This document shows positions 37,858-45,336 of a stretch of DNA of 64,000 nucleotides, piece by piece. Within the stretch, counting starts at the first letter, position 1. Each line of letters starts with the position of its first letter. The notes beneath the pieces were generated by a model. It did no database searches and was not told the origin of the DNA. It was given only the letters and a program-made list of their open reading frames with translations. The position numbers and the translations under genes were made by a program. The stretch is from Flavobacterium arcticum (GTDB taxonomy: Bacteria > Bacteroidota > Bacteroidia > Flavobacteriales > Flavobacteriaceae): contig NZ_CP031188.1 in the NCBI RefSeq assembly GCF_003344925.1, positions 1,734,501 to 1,798,500 on the forward strand, written 5' to 3'.

Positions 37858-38244
37858 ATGACACTAGAAGAAAGAATCAAGAAATCAGAAACCCATATTT
37901 TTAAAGCAATATTCCCAAATACCACTAACCATTATGATACCCTCTTTGGAGGTACAGCCATGCAGTTAATGGATGAGGTTGCCTTTATTACGGCTACTCG
38001 TTTTAGTCGTCAGCGTGTGGTAACGGTAAGTAGTGACCGTATTGACTTTAAGCAGCCTATACCCGCGGGTACTTTTGCTGAGTTTATAGGTAAAGTGGTT
38101 AAGATAGGGAATACCAGTTTGCAGGTACACGTAGAGATTTATGTAGAGAATATGTACTCTGAAGGGAGAGAGAAAGCAATAAGTGGCAATTTTACTTTTG
38201 TAGCGCTGAATGAGAATAAAGAACCTGTAGCAATTAATAAATAG
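37858..38244 (+). CDS. Acyl-CoA thioesterase, hotdog fold (YciA-like)
   Basis: A 128-residue single hotdog-domain protein. The segment TLFGGTAMQLMDEVAFITATRF holds the family's active-site Asp region (NHYDTLFGG and MDEVA), and the later DFKQPIPAGTFAEF is typical of YciA/BACH-type thioesterases, which release free fatty acids from acyl-CoA. Length is normal and the frame intact. It is the first gene downstream of the cobalamin riboswitch, 91 bases after the riboswitch terminator, and the only gene before the tRNA promoter. If the riboswitch controls it, B12 status would affect acyl-CoA turnover. It could also have its own promoter in that gap, though no good one is visible. Confidence 0.9.
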   Translation: MTLEERIKKSETHIFKAIFPNTTNHYDTLFGGTAMQLMDEVAFITATRFSRQRVVTVSSDRIDFKQPIPAGTFAEFIGKVVKIGNTSLQVHVEIYVENMYSEGREKAISGNFTFVALNENKEPVAINK

Positions 38245-38380
38245 ATTTGTTGCTGTTTTAAATAGGGTGTTTTTTTTACCGTATTACAATTAATGATTTC
38301 TGTTAATAAAAAAAGTTATTTTTTAAAACTAACGTTACCAGAATGTTATCGTGGTTGTTTTATTTTTTTTATAAAAACCC

Positions 38381-38410
38381 TTGCAAGAATAAATAAATGT
38401 GCTACATTTG
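38381..38410 (+). promoter_or_regulatory. Exact-consensus promoter of the tRNA-Gly/tRNA-Leu unit
   Basis: TTG at 38381-38383, exactly 19 bases, then TACATTTG at 38403-38410. This is a perfect TTG-N19-TAnnTTTG. The tRNA-Gly gene begins 40 bases downstream. Confidence 0.85.
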
Positions 38411-38449
38411 CACTCGCAATACTGAAATAAAAACCAGCAATTGTATAAT

Positions 38450-38522
38450 GCGAAAATAGCTCAGTTGGTAGAGCGCAACCTTGCCAAGGTTGAGGTCGCG
38501 GGTTCGAATCCCGTTTTTCGCT
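38450..38522 (+). tRNA. tRNA-Gly (anticodon GCC)
   Basis: The cloverleaf folds fully: acceptor GCGAAAA with TTTTCGC, D arm GCTC/GAGC, anticodon stem CAACC/GGTTG around loop TTGCCAA (anticodon GCC), and T arm with TTCGAAT. Length is 73 bases, with no encoded CCA. It is the first of two tRNAs behind a consensus promoter. Confidence 0.96.
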
Positions 38523-38540
38523 CTAACAGCTACCTGTTAT

Positions 38541-38626
38541 GCTCGAGTGGTGGAATTGGTAGACACGCTGGACTTAAAATCCAGTGGGTAGTAATGCCCG
38601 TGCGGGTTCAAGTCCCGCCTCGAGTA
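38541..38626 (+). tRNA. tRNA-Leu (anticodon TAA)
   Basis: A class II tRNA of 86 bases: acceptor GCTCGAG with CTCGAGT (G-U at the first pair), anticodon stem CTGGA/TCCAG around CTTAAAA (anticodon TAA), a long variable arm and a T arm with TTCAAGT. It is 18 bases after tRNA-Gly and followed by a terminator. Confidence 0.96.
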
Positions 38627-38627
38627 C

Positions 38628-38659
38628 AAAAAAGCTCCGACAGTGTCGGGGCTTTTTTT
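38628..38659 (+). terminator. Terminator of the tRNA unit
   Basis: Eleven-pair stem (38631-38641 with 38645-38655, one G-U), three-base loop and T run, directly after tRNA-Leu. Confidence 0.92.
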
Positions 38660-38744
38660 ATGCCTATTTTTTTGATGTTTAGTTAATAGTGAAGTCTATA
38701 ACTTTTGAGTTATATTTGAAACCTTAATAATTATAACGATTCTT

Positions 38745-39362
38745 ATGAAACTAAAATTACCATTTTTCTGCTTTTTACTTTTCATTTCTTTTGCTGTTAG
38801 TGCACAAGAAGATTATTTAATTGAGATTAACGGCAAGGTAATGCCTATTGCTCTCGATCGGGATTATGAAACTACTGTAGGAGGTAAAAAAGTTGCGTTT
38901 AAAGTTTTCTCTAAAGATACCTTAACTTATAATGATGATCTTTTTAGTTTTAAATACAGTAAAGATTTTAAAGCATCAAGAGTAGATCTTGAAAGCGGAA
39001 TTTCGCAAGTAATGGTAATGACAGCTGAAGGGTCGGGTTTTATTATACAAAAATATGATGGCATTAATCCTGAAATGCTTAATGAGCTTATGTTGAATGA
39101 GGTTGTTAAAGAAAGTGTTGATTATGGTTATGAAATACGTAGAGAAGATTATGTGTTTAAAATGAAATCGGGTAGAGATCTAGAAGTGGGTAAAGCAGTA
39201 CTCACGTATAAAGGTGATACTAGTATATATGAAGTCGCTTCTATTGGGAGTAGGGATGCAGGGATTCTTGTCTTAACAATGATATCTACTGAGGAGTATT
39301 CTGAAGCGAGTAGAAATCTTATAGATACCATGTGGAAAACATTAGCCTACAAGGGTGAATAA
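38745..39362 (+). CDS. Predicted secreted protein of unknown function
   Basis: A 205-residue protein with a signal peptide ending near AVSAQE. The mature part is a mixed alpha/beta domain starting DYLIEINGKVMPIAL and ending with a helix (SEASRNLIDTMWKTLAY) that resembles the end of small periplasmic stress or lipid-handling proteins, but I recognise no family. A -7-like box (TATATTTG, 38711-38718) lies 26 bases upstream of the ATG and a strong terminator follows, so it is probably a single-gene unit. Confidence 0.75.
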   Translation: MKLKLPFFCFLLFISFAVSAQEDYLIEINGKVMPIALDRDYETTVGGKKVAFKVFSKDTLTYNDDLFSFKYSKDFKASRVDLESGISQVMVMTAEGSGFIIQKYDGINPEMLNELMLNEVVKESVDYGYEIRREDYVFKMKSGRDLEVGKAVLTYKGDTSIYEVASIGSRDAGILVLTMISTEEYSEASRNLIDTMWKTLAYKGE

Positions 39363-39386
39363 TTTAGAGGTATAACACGGCATAAT

Positions 39387-39415
39387 AAAAAAGCTCCGCA
39401 ATGCGGAGCTTTTTT
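39387..39415 (+). terminator. Terminator after secreted protein gene
   Basis: Seven-pair GC-rich stem (39393-39399 with 39403-39409), loop AAT, A run before and T run after. A near copy lies at 39535-39562. Confidence 0.92.
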
Positions 39416-39534
39416 ATTATTTGCTGACTATAAAACAAAAATTTTTGCGTTGTGCCAAAAGGGGTTATGTGTTACTTGATGTTTATTAGTAGTCGTTTTT
39501 GCGCTAAACTATTTAAGGTGATAATATAGCGTAT

Positions 39535-39562
39535 AAAAAAAGCCCCGCATTGCGGAGCTTTT
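39535..39562 (-). terminator. Terminator of the acidic lipoprotein gene
   Basis: On the minus strand GCTCCGC (39558-39552) pairs with GCGGGGC (39548-39542), one G-U, followed by seven T. It differs from the hairpin at 39387-39415 by few bases. Confidence 0.88.
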
Positions 39563-39584
39563 AAATACTTTAACTGACTAGTTA

Positions 39585-39824
39585 TTAGTGAGCGTGCTCT
39601 TCAGTAGTAACTTCTTCATGGATAGAATCCATTTTTGCACCAGCTTCATCAGCAGTTTCTTCAACAGCTTCAGTAGCATCTTCAGCAGTTTCTTCAACAG
39701 CTTCAGTAGCATCGTCAGCAGCAGCTTCCATTTCAGTTTCAGCTTCATTAGCTTTTTCTTTACATGATACGAAAGAAACACTCATCATAGCAACTAGAGC
39801 CATGCTTAAAACAACTTTTTTCAT
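39585..39824 (-). CDS. Small acidic lipoprotein with 11-residue tandem repeat
   Basis: A 79-residue protein with a lipobox Cys at residue 21 (SFVSC). The mature chain is almost all Glu, Ala, Thr and Asp, probably a single acidic helix, with two copies of the unit ATEAVEETAED and a His-containing tail (EEHAH). The alternative frame over the same bases gives a Leu/Lys-rich translation without such features. A promoter (39888-39861) and a terminator bracket the gene exactly. Function is unknown; such abundant small lipoproteins are common in Flavobacteriaceae. Confidence 0.78.
   Translation of the reverse strand: MKKVVLSMALVAMMSVSFVSCKEKANEAETEMEAAADDATEAVEETAEDATEAVEETADEAGAKMDSIHEEVTTEEHAH
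39649..39714. repeat. 33-bp tandem duplication in the acidic lipoprotein gene
   Basis: Two adjacent 33-base copies (39649-39681, 39682-39714) differ only in the last base. They encode 11 residues each, keep the frame, and could change in number by slippage. Confidence 0.9.
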
Positions 39825-39860
39825 CTTACTAAATTATAAAGGTTAATTATTAATTCGGAA

Positions 39861-39888
39861 CAAAGATATAAATTTTTTAATATCCCAA
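39861..39888 (-). promoter_or_regulatory. Promoter of the acidic lipoprotein gene
   Basis: On the minus strand TTG (39888-39886), 17 bases, then TATCTTTG (39868-39861); 36 bases separate it from the start codon at 39824. Confidence 0.6.
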
Positions 39889-39988
39889 AATATTTATTGA
39901 TAATTTTTTTAAAAATCTTCAGTTATTGAAATACAGCGTATTACCTTGCGTTTTTAGTAATTTTTGGTACTATTTTTTTGTAAAGTAT

Positions 39989-40028
39989 AAATTGCTAATC
40001 ACTAAATCTTCTTAGCGATTAGCAATTT
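39989..40028 (-). terminator. Inverted repeat after the S46 peptidase gene
   Basis: Arms of 12 perfect bases (39989-40000 and 40017-40028) plus four inner pairs. No pure T run follows on the minus strand, only an AT-rich stretch, so termination is probable but not certain. The rest of 39889-40064 is AT-rich DNA with no other feature seen. Confidence 0.55.
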
Positions 40029-40064
40029 GTATTTCGTAAAAGATTTATTGTCTTGTTTTTGGGT

Positions 40065-42215
40065 TTACTTTTTTTTAACATTTACAAGTTTCATCTCATC
40101 AATAAGACGTTTATCGCCTGCATATTTGTCAATTACAAACAATACGTAGCGAATGTCTACCATAATATTACGACAAATAGAAGGGTCATAATATATATCA
40201 CTCATAGTGCCTTCCCAAACACGGTCGAAGTTAAGCCCTATTAAGTTACCCTTAGCATCTATAGCAGGACTACCCGAGTTACCACCTGTGGTATGGTTTG
40301 TACCTATAAAACATACAGGCATTTTTCCGTTTTTATCGGCATAAACGCCAAAATCTTTATTGTTATATAGCTCAATAAGTTTTTGCGGAACATCAAACTC
40401 ATAATCGCCTGGTACATATTTTTCCATAACACCATCAAGATAGGTTACAGGCTCATAATATACTGCATCTCTTGGTTCGTAGCCTTTTACCTGTCCATAG
40501 GTAATTCTCATAGTGCTATTTGCATCAGGAAATATACGGGCATCTTTTGGGCTTAGTTCTAGTATGCCTTTCATATAGGTGCGTTGCAGTGCATCTATCT
40601 TTAGGCTTATTTCTTGATATTTAGGGGCTACTTTTTCGATATAGGCTTGCATCATGGCTTTTATAACCTGATAACCTTTATCGTTGTTTAGTTGCTCTAA
40701 AATAGTTGTTGCGTCGCCCGATAGTAGGCTTTTAACCCCTTCGTAACTTGTTATTTTCGATTGCGTATATACTTCTTTTGTAAATGCGCTATAGTCTTTA
40801 TTTTTTAGTTCTTCGGGAACAAATTGCGCTGGCGATTTCTCGGCATACAGTGCAATAAGCTGTTCGAACACTTTTTCGTCTACTTGCTTACTGTAATCTT
40901 TATAGGTGCTTTCTAACGATGCAATGGTGTTGTTTTTTCTGTCAGTAAACGATTGCTCGCCTCTTGTGTTGTATACTTGCTCTAGTTGGTACAGTTTGTA
41001 ACCAATGGTAAGTAGCTCAGTGTTACGGATGGCTACCTCAATAAAGTAATCTCTACTTAGCTGATATGGCTCTATCTCTGCATAGTATTTATCAAAATCG
41101 TTAAACAGGTTGCCATACTCTTCCATTTTGCCTGCTTTTTTGGCTTTGGCAAGAAAATCTTTTTCAAAAGCTCTTTTTACGGCTACGGCATTACTTTTTG
41201 TAAGCCCCTGCGATTCGCCTATCCATTTTTTCCAATAGTTGGCAATACTTGCATATTTAGAAGCATATTGTATTTTAATTTGCTTGTCTTTACGCATAAA
41301 GCCATCGGTTACTTTTAGTGCAGCATCTCTAATTCCTATTTTGGCAGGGTTTAGCACCTCTACTATTTGTTGTACAGCAACGGCAGGTAAATATTCTTGC
41401 GTACGCCCAGGGTAACCAAACACTAATGTAAAATCGTCCTCTTTTACACCACCCAATGAGATAGGGAAGAAGTGCTTAGGGGTATAAGGTACATTGTCTT
41501 CAGAGTATTCAGCAGGCAGGTTGTCTTTGTTAGCATAGATACGGAATAGCGAAAAATCGCCTGTATGGCGTGGCCACACCCAGTTGTCGGTATCTGAACC
41601 GAACTTACCGATTGATGATGGCGGAGCACCTACCAAACGCACATCTTTATACGTTTCGGTTACAAATAGCATATACTGGTTACCCTCATAAAACGTACGG
41701 ATTTTGTTCTCCTGATACTTCTCTTTAGGTAACGAGTTACTAAGTTTAGATATGTTTTCTTGTATTTTTTTCTGCTTGTCTTCTTCGCTGGTTAATGCAG
41801 GTACACCTTCTAACACTTGGTTGGTTACATCTTCTATACGAACTATAAAAGTAACCTCCATATCAGGGTTAGGTAGCTCTTCTTCCATGGTCATAGCCCA
41901 GAACCCATCAGTAAGGTAATCGTGGTCTATAGTAGAGTGTGCCTGAATTTCGCCATAACCACAGTGGTGGTTGGTAAGCAATAGTCCTTGAGATGATATA
42001 ACCTCCGATGTACAACCTCCGTTAAAGTGCGGGACGGCATCTTTTAGGCTAGAGTTGTTTACATCATAAATATCTGAAGCCGACATTTTCATGCCAAGGC
42101 TTTTCATTTCTTTTTCGTTCATTCCTTTTAGTAAGGAAGGTATCCACATACCGCCCTGTTGTGCAGCAACGGGTAGTGCTAATAGTAATACGAGTAAGCG
42201 TAATAGTTTCATCAT
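40065..42215 (-). CDS. S46 family dipeptidyl-peptidase, DPP11-like
   Basis: The 716-residue secreted peptidase has a signal peptide ending near PVAAQQ. The triad is H84 in TNHHCGYGEI, D220 in RHTGDF and S647 in GGNSGSPA. Arg665 in LNFDRVWEG lies exactly 18 residues after the catalytic Ser, as Arg673 does after Ser655 in P. gingivalis DPP11. That Arg gives preference for Asp/Glu at P1, whereas DPP7 has Gly. The enzyme should therefore release acidic dipeptides from oligopeptides in the periplasm. It is a single gene with its own hairpin downstream. Confidence 0.94.
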   Translation of the reverse strand: MMKLLRLLVLLLALPVAAQQGGMWIPSLLKGMNEKEMKSLGMKMSASDIYDVNNSSLKDAVPHFNGGCTSEVISSQGLLLTNHHCGYGEIQAHSTIDHDYLTDGFWAMTMEEELPNPDMEVTFIVRIEDVTNQVLEGVPALTSEEDKQKKIQENISKLSNSLPKEKYQENKIRTFYEGNQYMLFVTETYKDVRLVGAPPSSIGKFGSDTDNWVWPRHTGDFSLFRIYANKDNLPAEYSEDNVPYTPKHFFPISLGGVKEDDFTLVFGYPGRTQEYLPAVAVQQIVEVLNPAKIGIRDAALKVTDGFMRKDKQIKIQYASKYASIANYWKKWIGESQGLTKSNAVAVKRAFEKDFLAKAKKAGKMEEYGNLFNDFDKYYAEIEPYQLSRDYFIEVAIRNTELLTIGYKLYQLEQVYNTRGEQSFTDRKNNTIASLESTYKDYSKQVDEKVFEQLIALYAEKSPAQFVPEELKNKDYSAFTKEVYTQSKITSYEGVKSLLSGDATTILEQLNNDKGYQVIKAMMQAYIEKVAPKYQEISLKIDALQRTYMKGILELSPKDARIFPDANSTMRITYGQVKGYEPRDAVYYEPVTYLDGVMEKYVPGDYEFDVPQKLIELYNNKDFGVYADKNGKMPVCFIGTNHTTGGNSGSPAIDAKGNLIGLNFDRVWEGTMSDIYYDPSICRNIMVDIRYVLFVIDKYAGDKRLIDEMKLVNVKKK

Positions 42216-42335
42216 TGTTTGTTGAGTTAAGTAGCCTGCAAGATAGGAAAATTTGAGATGAGGTAAAAACAGGTAGTTTAATGTGTTTAATTTGATATAG
42301 TTTTACTTAAATTAGTATCTTAAATTGAAATAAAA

Positions 42336-43475
42336 ATGAATAAATATAAGTGTTTTTACTGTTCTGAAAATTATATTAAAAACACTGAACACGTTTTTCC
42401 TGATGGTTTAGGTGGACAAAATATTTATATGAGCTGTGTTTGTGAGAAATGTAATCATGACTTTTCAAAATTGGAAGGTGAACTTTATAGAAAAGGAATT
42501 GCGAATTTAATGCGCAGCGTAGCAGGAATTTCTTCAAAGAAAAAGCATAGTCGAAACTATTTTAAAGCTCAGACTTTACTAAGTTTTGATGAACTCAATA
42601 AAATTGTATATGAAGTTAATCAATATGATGATTTTAAAATTGAATTAAAACCTCAAATAATTGAAATAGGGTTAAAATTTCATATTGAAGGTACTTTAAA
42701 AGAGGATATTTATCAATTAACTGATAAGGTTAAGAAGTGGAAAAAGAATAATTTAAAAATGATTTTAAAGTTTCCAGAGAAAGATGATGATTGTACCTCA
42801 TACGTTCAATTTCAAATTAAAGAAAACCTAATTTCATCTGAAACTCTAAAATCTTCTTCCAGAATTAATAAGGCTGTAATTTTGGATGTTTTAGATAGTC
42901 ATGAGCTATCTCCTTATCTAAAACCTCGCATATTTTTAGATAATGAAAAGAACCTTATAATCAGAGCTATATCTGTGGTTGATGCCGTTAGGTTTCTTAA
43001 GAAGTTTTTAATTTTCACCTCTAGACCAGTAAATATTAATAGTTATAGCAAAATTGTAAACGATAATGGAATTGTATATGTAGGGTTTAATTTTGATCTT
43101 TTGAAAGCTGAACGAGCAATGGCTAAGATAATATTGAATTGCTTATTACATTATTTTCCAAACTCGATTAATTTTAATTTCGATAAGTTTAAGTCTTTTG
43201 TGAAAAATGGAGAGACTCATGTAATAGGGGAAATAGAACGGAAGGATGATCTAATTGATTCGTTAGAAGATACTCACAATATATTTTTCCATCAATATGG
43301 GGATAATTTAAAGGTAAGGTTGAGTTTGTTTAATGGAGGGGTATGTTATAGCTTTATAATGGAAGATGTAAACATATTAGACAATATGGATTATAAGCGA
43401 CTTATAATTGACTTTAAAAAGAAAGAAAATAAAATACAGGATAAGAATGCTTTTTTAATGTCTTTCAATAAATAG
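42336..43475 (+). CDS. HNH-type zinc-binding protein of unknown role
   Basis: The 379-residue protein begins with a compact HNH_5-like module: C6 and C9, then EHVFPDGLGG with E18 and H19, then C36, C39 and N40 (CEKCN). HNH modules usually cut DNA or RNA. The remaining 330 residues are mixed alpha/beta and match no family I know. There is no signal peptide. The gene is AT-richer than its neighbours and stands alone between the peptidase gene and a stretch of dispersed repeats, so it is probably accessory. A defence role is possible but rests only on the HNH module. Confidence 0.75.
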   Translation: MNKYKCFYCSENYIKNTEHVFPDGLGGQNIYMSCVCEKCNHDFSKLEGELYRKGIANLMRSVAGISSKKKHSRNYFKAQTLLSFDELNKIVYEVNQYDDFKIELKPQIIEIGLKFHIEGTLKEDIYQLTDKVKKWKKNNLKMILKFPEKDDDCTSYVQFQIKENLISSETLKSSSRINKAVILDVLDSHELSPYLKPRIFLDNEKNLIIRAISVVDAVRFLKKFLIFTSRPVNINSYSKIVNDNGIVYVGFNFDLLKAERAMAKIILNCLLHYFPNSINFNFDKFKSFVKNGETHVIGEIERKDDLIDSLEDTHNIFFHQYGDNLKVRLSLFNGGVCYSFIMEDVNILDNMDYKRLIIDFKKKENKIQDKNAFLMSFNK

Positions 43476-43534
43476 TTATTTAAGTCTAAGAGGAATTACT
43501 CCGTCGCACTATGCTCGCAATGCTAGTACGGCTT

Positions 43535-43562
43535 GTAATTCTGACGACAGGAAGAATCTTTT
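43535..43562 (+). repeat. Dispersed repeat, half-palindrome copy
   Basis: This 28-base sequence (TAATTCTGACGACAGGAAGA at its core) matches the right arm of the palindrome at 44849-44876 with one substitution and one inserted base. It lies in the 217-base gap between the HNH gene and the Crp/Fnr gene. Confidence 0.75.
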
Positions 43563-43587
43563 ACTACTTTCTACTTTATGACTAACA

Positions 43588-43626
43588 AAGACTGCCACGC
43601 TCCGTTGCACTGCACTCGCAATGACG
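43588..43626. repeat. TCATTGCGAG-type dispersed repeat
   Basis: On the minus strand the sequence begins CGTCATTGCGAGTGCAGTG and continues to GGCAGTCTTT, the pattern of a short dispersed repeat seen in many Bacteroidota genomes. GC content is well above that of the surroundings. Confidence 0.6.
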
Positions 43627-43692
43627 GTGTATAGCATTATTTGAGTATTCTTATCTTCGAAATTGTTACTTTCGTTACAAATATCCTGTATT

Positions 43693-44265
43693 ATGTTTTC
43701 TGAAATGATAGCGCATATGCGTAACTATATTACGCTTACTGAGGAAGAAGTAACATTGCTTACTACTGCATTAGAGATAAAAGAGGTAAAAAAGAAAGAA
43801 CACTTGCTAAAAGCAGGTGAGGTATGCTGTGATAACTACTTTGTTCTCAATGGTTGTTTTCGGCTTTATCTTATAACCTGTAGGGGTGCAGAGCAAACAA
43901 TACAATTTGGTATAGAAAACTGGTGGATAACCGACTATATGAGTTTGAGAGCGGGGAAACCATCGGGGTTTTACTTGCAAGCCACAGAAGACGCTAAGAT
44001 AGTAGTGCTTAATAAGGACGTGCAAGAGGAATTGTTTGTAAAAATACCACAGCTAGAACGTTACTTTAGACTAGTGCTAGAAAGAGCTTACTCGGCACAA
44101 CTTACCCGTATTCATTATATTTTTAGTTATACAGGAGAAAAACAGTATAGGGTAATGAACAGAGATTTTCCAGAGTTTGTAAAGCGTATACCACAGTATA
44201 TGCTAGCTTCATTTTTGGGTATGACACCTGAGTTTTTAAGTAGGCTGAGAGCTAAGAAAAAGTAG
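43693..44265 (+). CDS. Crp/Fnr family transcriptional regulator
   Basis: A 190-residue protein with an N-terminal cyclic-nucleotide-binding-like beta barrel (about 20-125, with LLKAGEVCCDNYFVLNGCFRLY) and a short C-terminal helix-turn-helix (QYMLASFLGMTPEFLSRLRA). The ATG at 43693 is chosen over 43663, whose ten extra residues have no family match. No Fnr-type cysteine cluster is apparent, so the signal is unknown. The AhpD-like gene 82 bases downstream is the likely target; this pairing is frequent in Flavobacteriaceae. Confidence 0.88.
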   Translation: MFSEMIAHMRNYITLTEEEVTLLTTALEIKEVKKKEHLLKAGEVCCDNYFVLNGCFRLYLITCRGAEQTIQFGIENWWITDYMSLRAGKPSGFYLQATEDAKIVVLNKDVQEELFVKIPQLERYFRLVLERAYSAQLTRIHYIFSYTGEKQYRVMNRDFPEFVKRIPQYMLASFLGMTPEFLSRLRAKKK

Positions 44266-44347
44266 TTTTATTTCTTGATCTAGTTTAAGTTTTTTATCAT
44301 TACTGTGCGATACTTTTGCTTTATAAATAATAACAAAAGTATTTTTT

Positions 44348-44782
44348 ATGGAAACAAGATTTAGATTACACGAAGTAAATCCAATGGCATGGAAAGCGGT
44401 ATTGGATTTCGAGGGATATTTTGCCAAATCAGGGGTTACAAAAACACATAAGGAGCTTATAAAAATAAGGGCTTCACAAATTAATGGTTGTGCTTTTTGC
44501 TTAGATATGCACACTAAAGATGCTCGTGAAAATGGTGAAACAGAGCAACGTATTTATACTTTGAGTACTTGGAGAGATACTACTTTTTTTACACCAGAAG
44601 AAAGAGCTATTTTAGCCCTTACAGAGGAGGCAACAAATATTAGCGGCGGAGTATCTGACGAAGTTTATAATAACGCCGTTAGCTTGCTAGGAGAAGAATA
44701 TATTGCAAAAGTATTAATGGATATTATTGTTATAAATAGTTGGAATAGGATTGCCATTACTACTAAAATAATGCCTAAATAA
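44348..44782 (+). CDS. Carboxymuconolactone decarboxylase family (AhpD-like) protein
   Basis: The 144-residue all-helical protein carries the redox motif CAFCLDMHTKDA with C48, C51 and H55, as in AhpD, which reduces peroxidase partners. The CxxC pair suggests peroxide or hydroperoxide reduction instead of true carboxymuconolactone decarboxylation. It follows the Crp/Fnr gene and is probably regulated by it. A large perfect palindrome 35 bases after the stop could end transcription. Confidence 0.92.
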   Translation: METRFRLHEVNPMAWKAVLDFEGYFAKSGVTKTHKELIKIRASQINGCAFCLDMHTKDARENGETEQRIYTLSTWRDTTFFTPEERAILALTEEATNISGGVSDEVYNNAVSLLGEEYIAKVLMDIIVINSWNRIAITTKIMPK

Positions 44783-44816
44783 GTACTTCTTTAAGACATG
44801 TTGATGGTTTTTATAA

Positions 44817-44871
44817 ATTCTTCCTTCGTCAGAATGACATAGATAGTTTGTCATTCTGACGAAGGAAGAAT
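44817..44871. repeat. Perfect 23-bp-arm palindromic repeat
   Basis: Arms 44817-44839 and 44849-44871 are exact reverse complements around a nine-base spacer, followed by TCTTTT. One arm recurs as a degenerate copy at 43535-43562. It may serve as a terminator between the convergent AhpD-like and GNAT genes, or be a small mobile palindromic element. Confidence 0.9.
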
Positions 44872-44889
44872 CTTTTAAACGTTTTCCAA

Positions 44890-45336
44890 CTATTCCACTA
44901 CCAGTTTCATCAAGTTACGGTTGTGTTCAGTATAGTTTTTAGAAAGGTATAGGTTGCGTGCGGTTTCGTTGTGCGGTTCAATTTCTAAGTAAATTATTTT
45001 AACCCCCAGTTTTTTTGTCTCGCTGTGAATAAAATCGAGCGTTTTTTTACCCAGCCCAAATCCTCGTGCCCCTGAACCGATAAACAGCTCATCTAAAAAA
45101 GCAATGCGCCCGCCATACTCGAAACTAAATACAAAAGTGAGTATAACATACCCTACAGGTTGCCCTTTTTGGACTATGAGCCATCCACTGCCCAGTGCAT
45201 CATTCACAATAAATTCTTTCAACAGCCTTTTTGATTTCTCTATATCCATAGGGTAATTGTCAATACCGTAAAATTCTTGCATCATTCCGGTAACTACCTC
45301 AATGTCTTGTTGTGCTATGGGTTTAAATTCAGCCAT
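44890..45336 (-). CDS. GNAT family N-acetyltransferase
   Basis: A 148-residue single-domain acetyltransferase. The acetyl-CoA-binding segment is RGFGLGKKTLDFIHSE and the preceding strand FLDELFIGSGARG is typical, with YLEIEPHNETARNLYLSKNY as the closing motif. The substrate is not predictable. The start codon overlaps the stop codon of kdtA by one base (TAATG), so translation is probably coupled. Confidence 0.9.
   Translation of the reverse strand: MAEFKPIAQQDIEVVTGMMQEFYGIDNYPMDIEKSKRLLKEFIVNDALGSGWLIVQKGQPVGYVILTFVFSFEYGGRIAFLDELFIGSGARGFGLGKKTLDFIHSETKKLGVKIIYLEIEPHNETARNLYLSKNYTEHNRNLMKLVVE

Noticed and set aside
38450..38626. tRNA genes as an integration site for a mobile element
   Set aside because: No integrase, no direct repeat of a tRNA 3' end and only core genes are nearby.
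38441..38686. 81-codon open frame over the tRNA region
   Set aside because: It runs straight through tRNA-Gly, tRNA-Leu and their terminator; this is the familiar false ORF over tRNA genes.
39578..39781. Leu/Lys-rich open frame on the minus strand
   Set aside because: It is the alternative frame of the acidic lipoprotein gene; that gene has a lipobox, promoter and terminator, while this frame has none.
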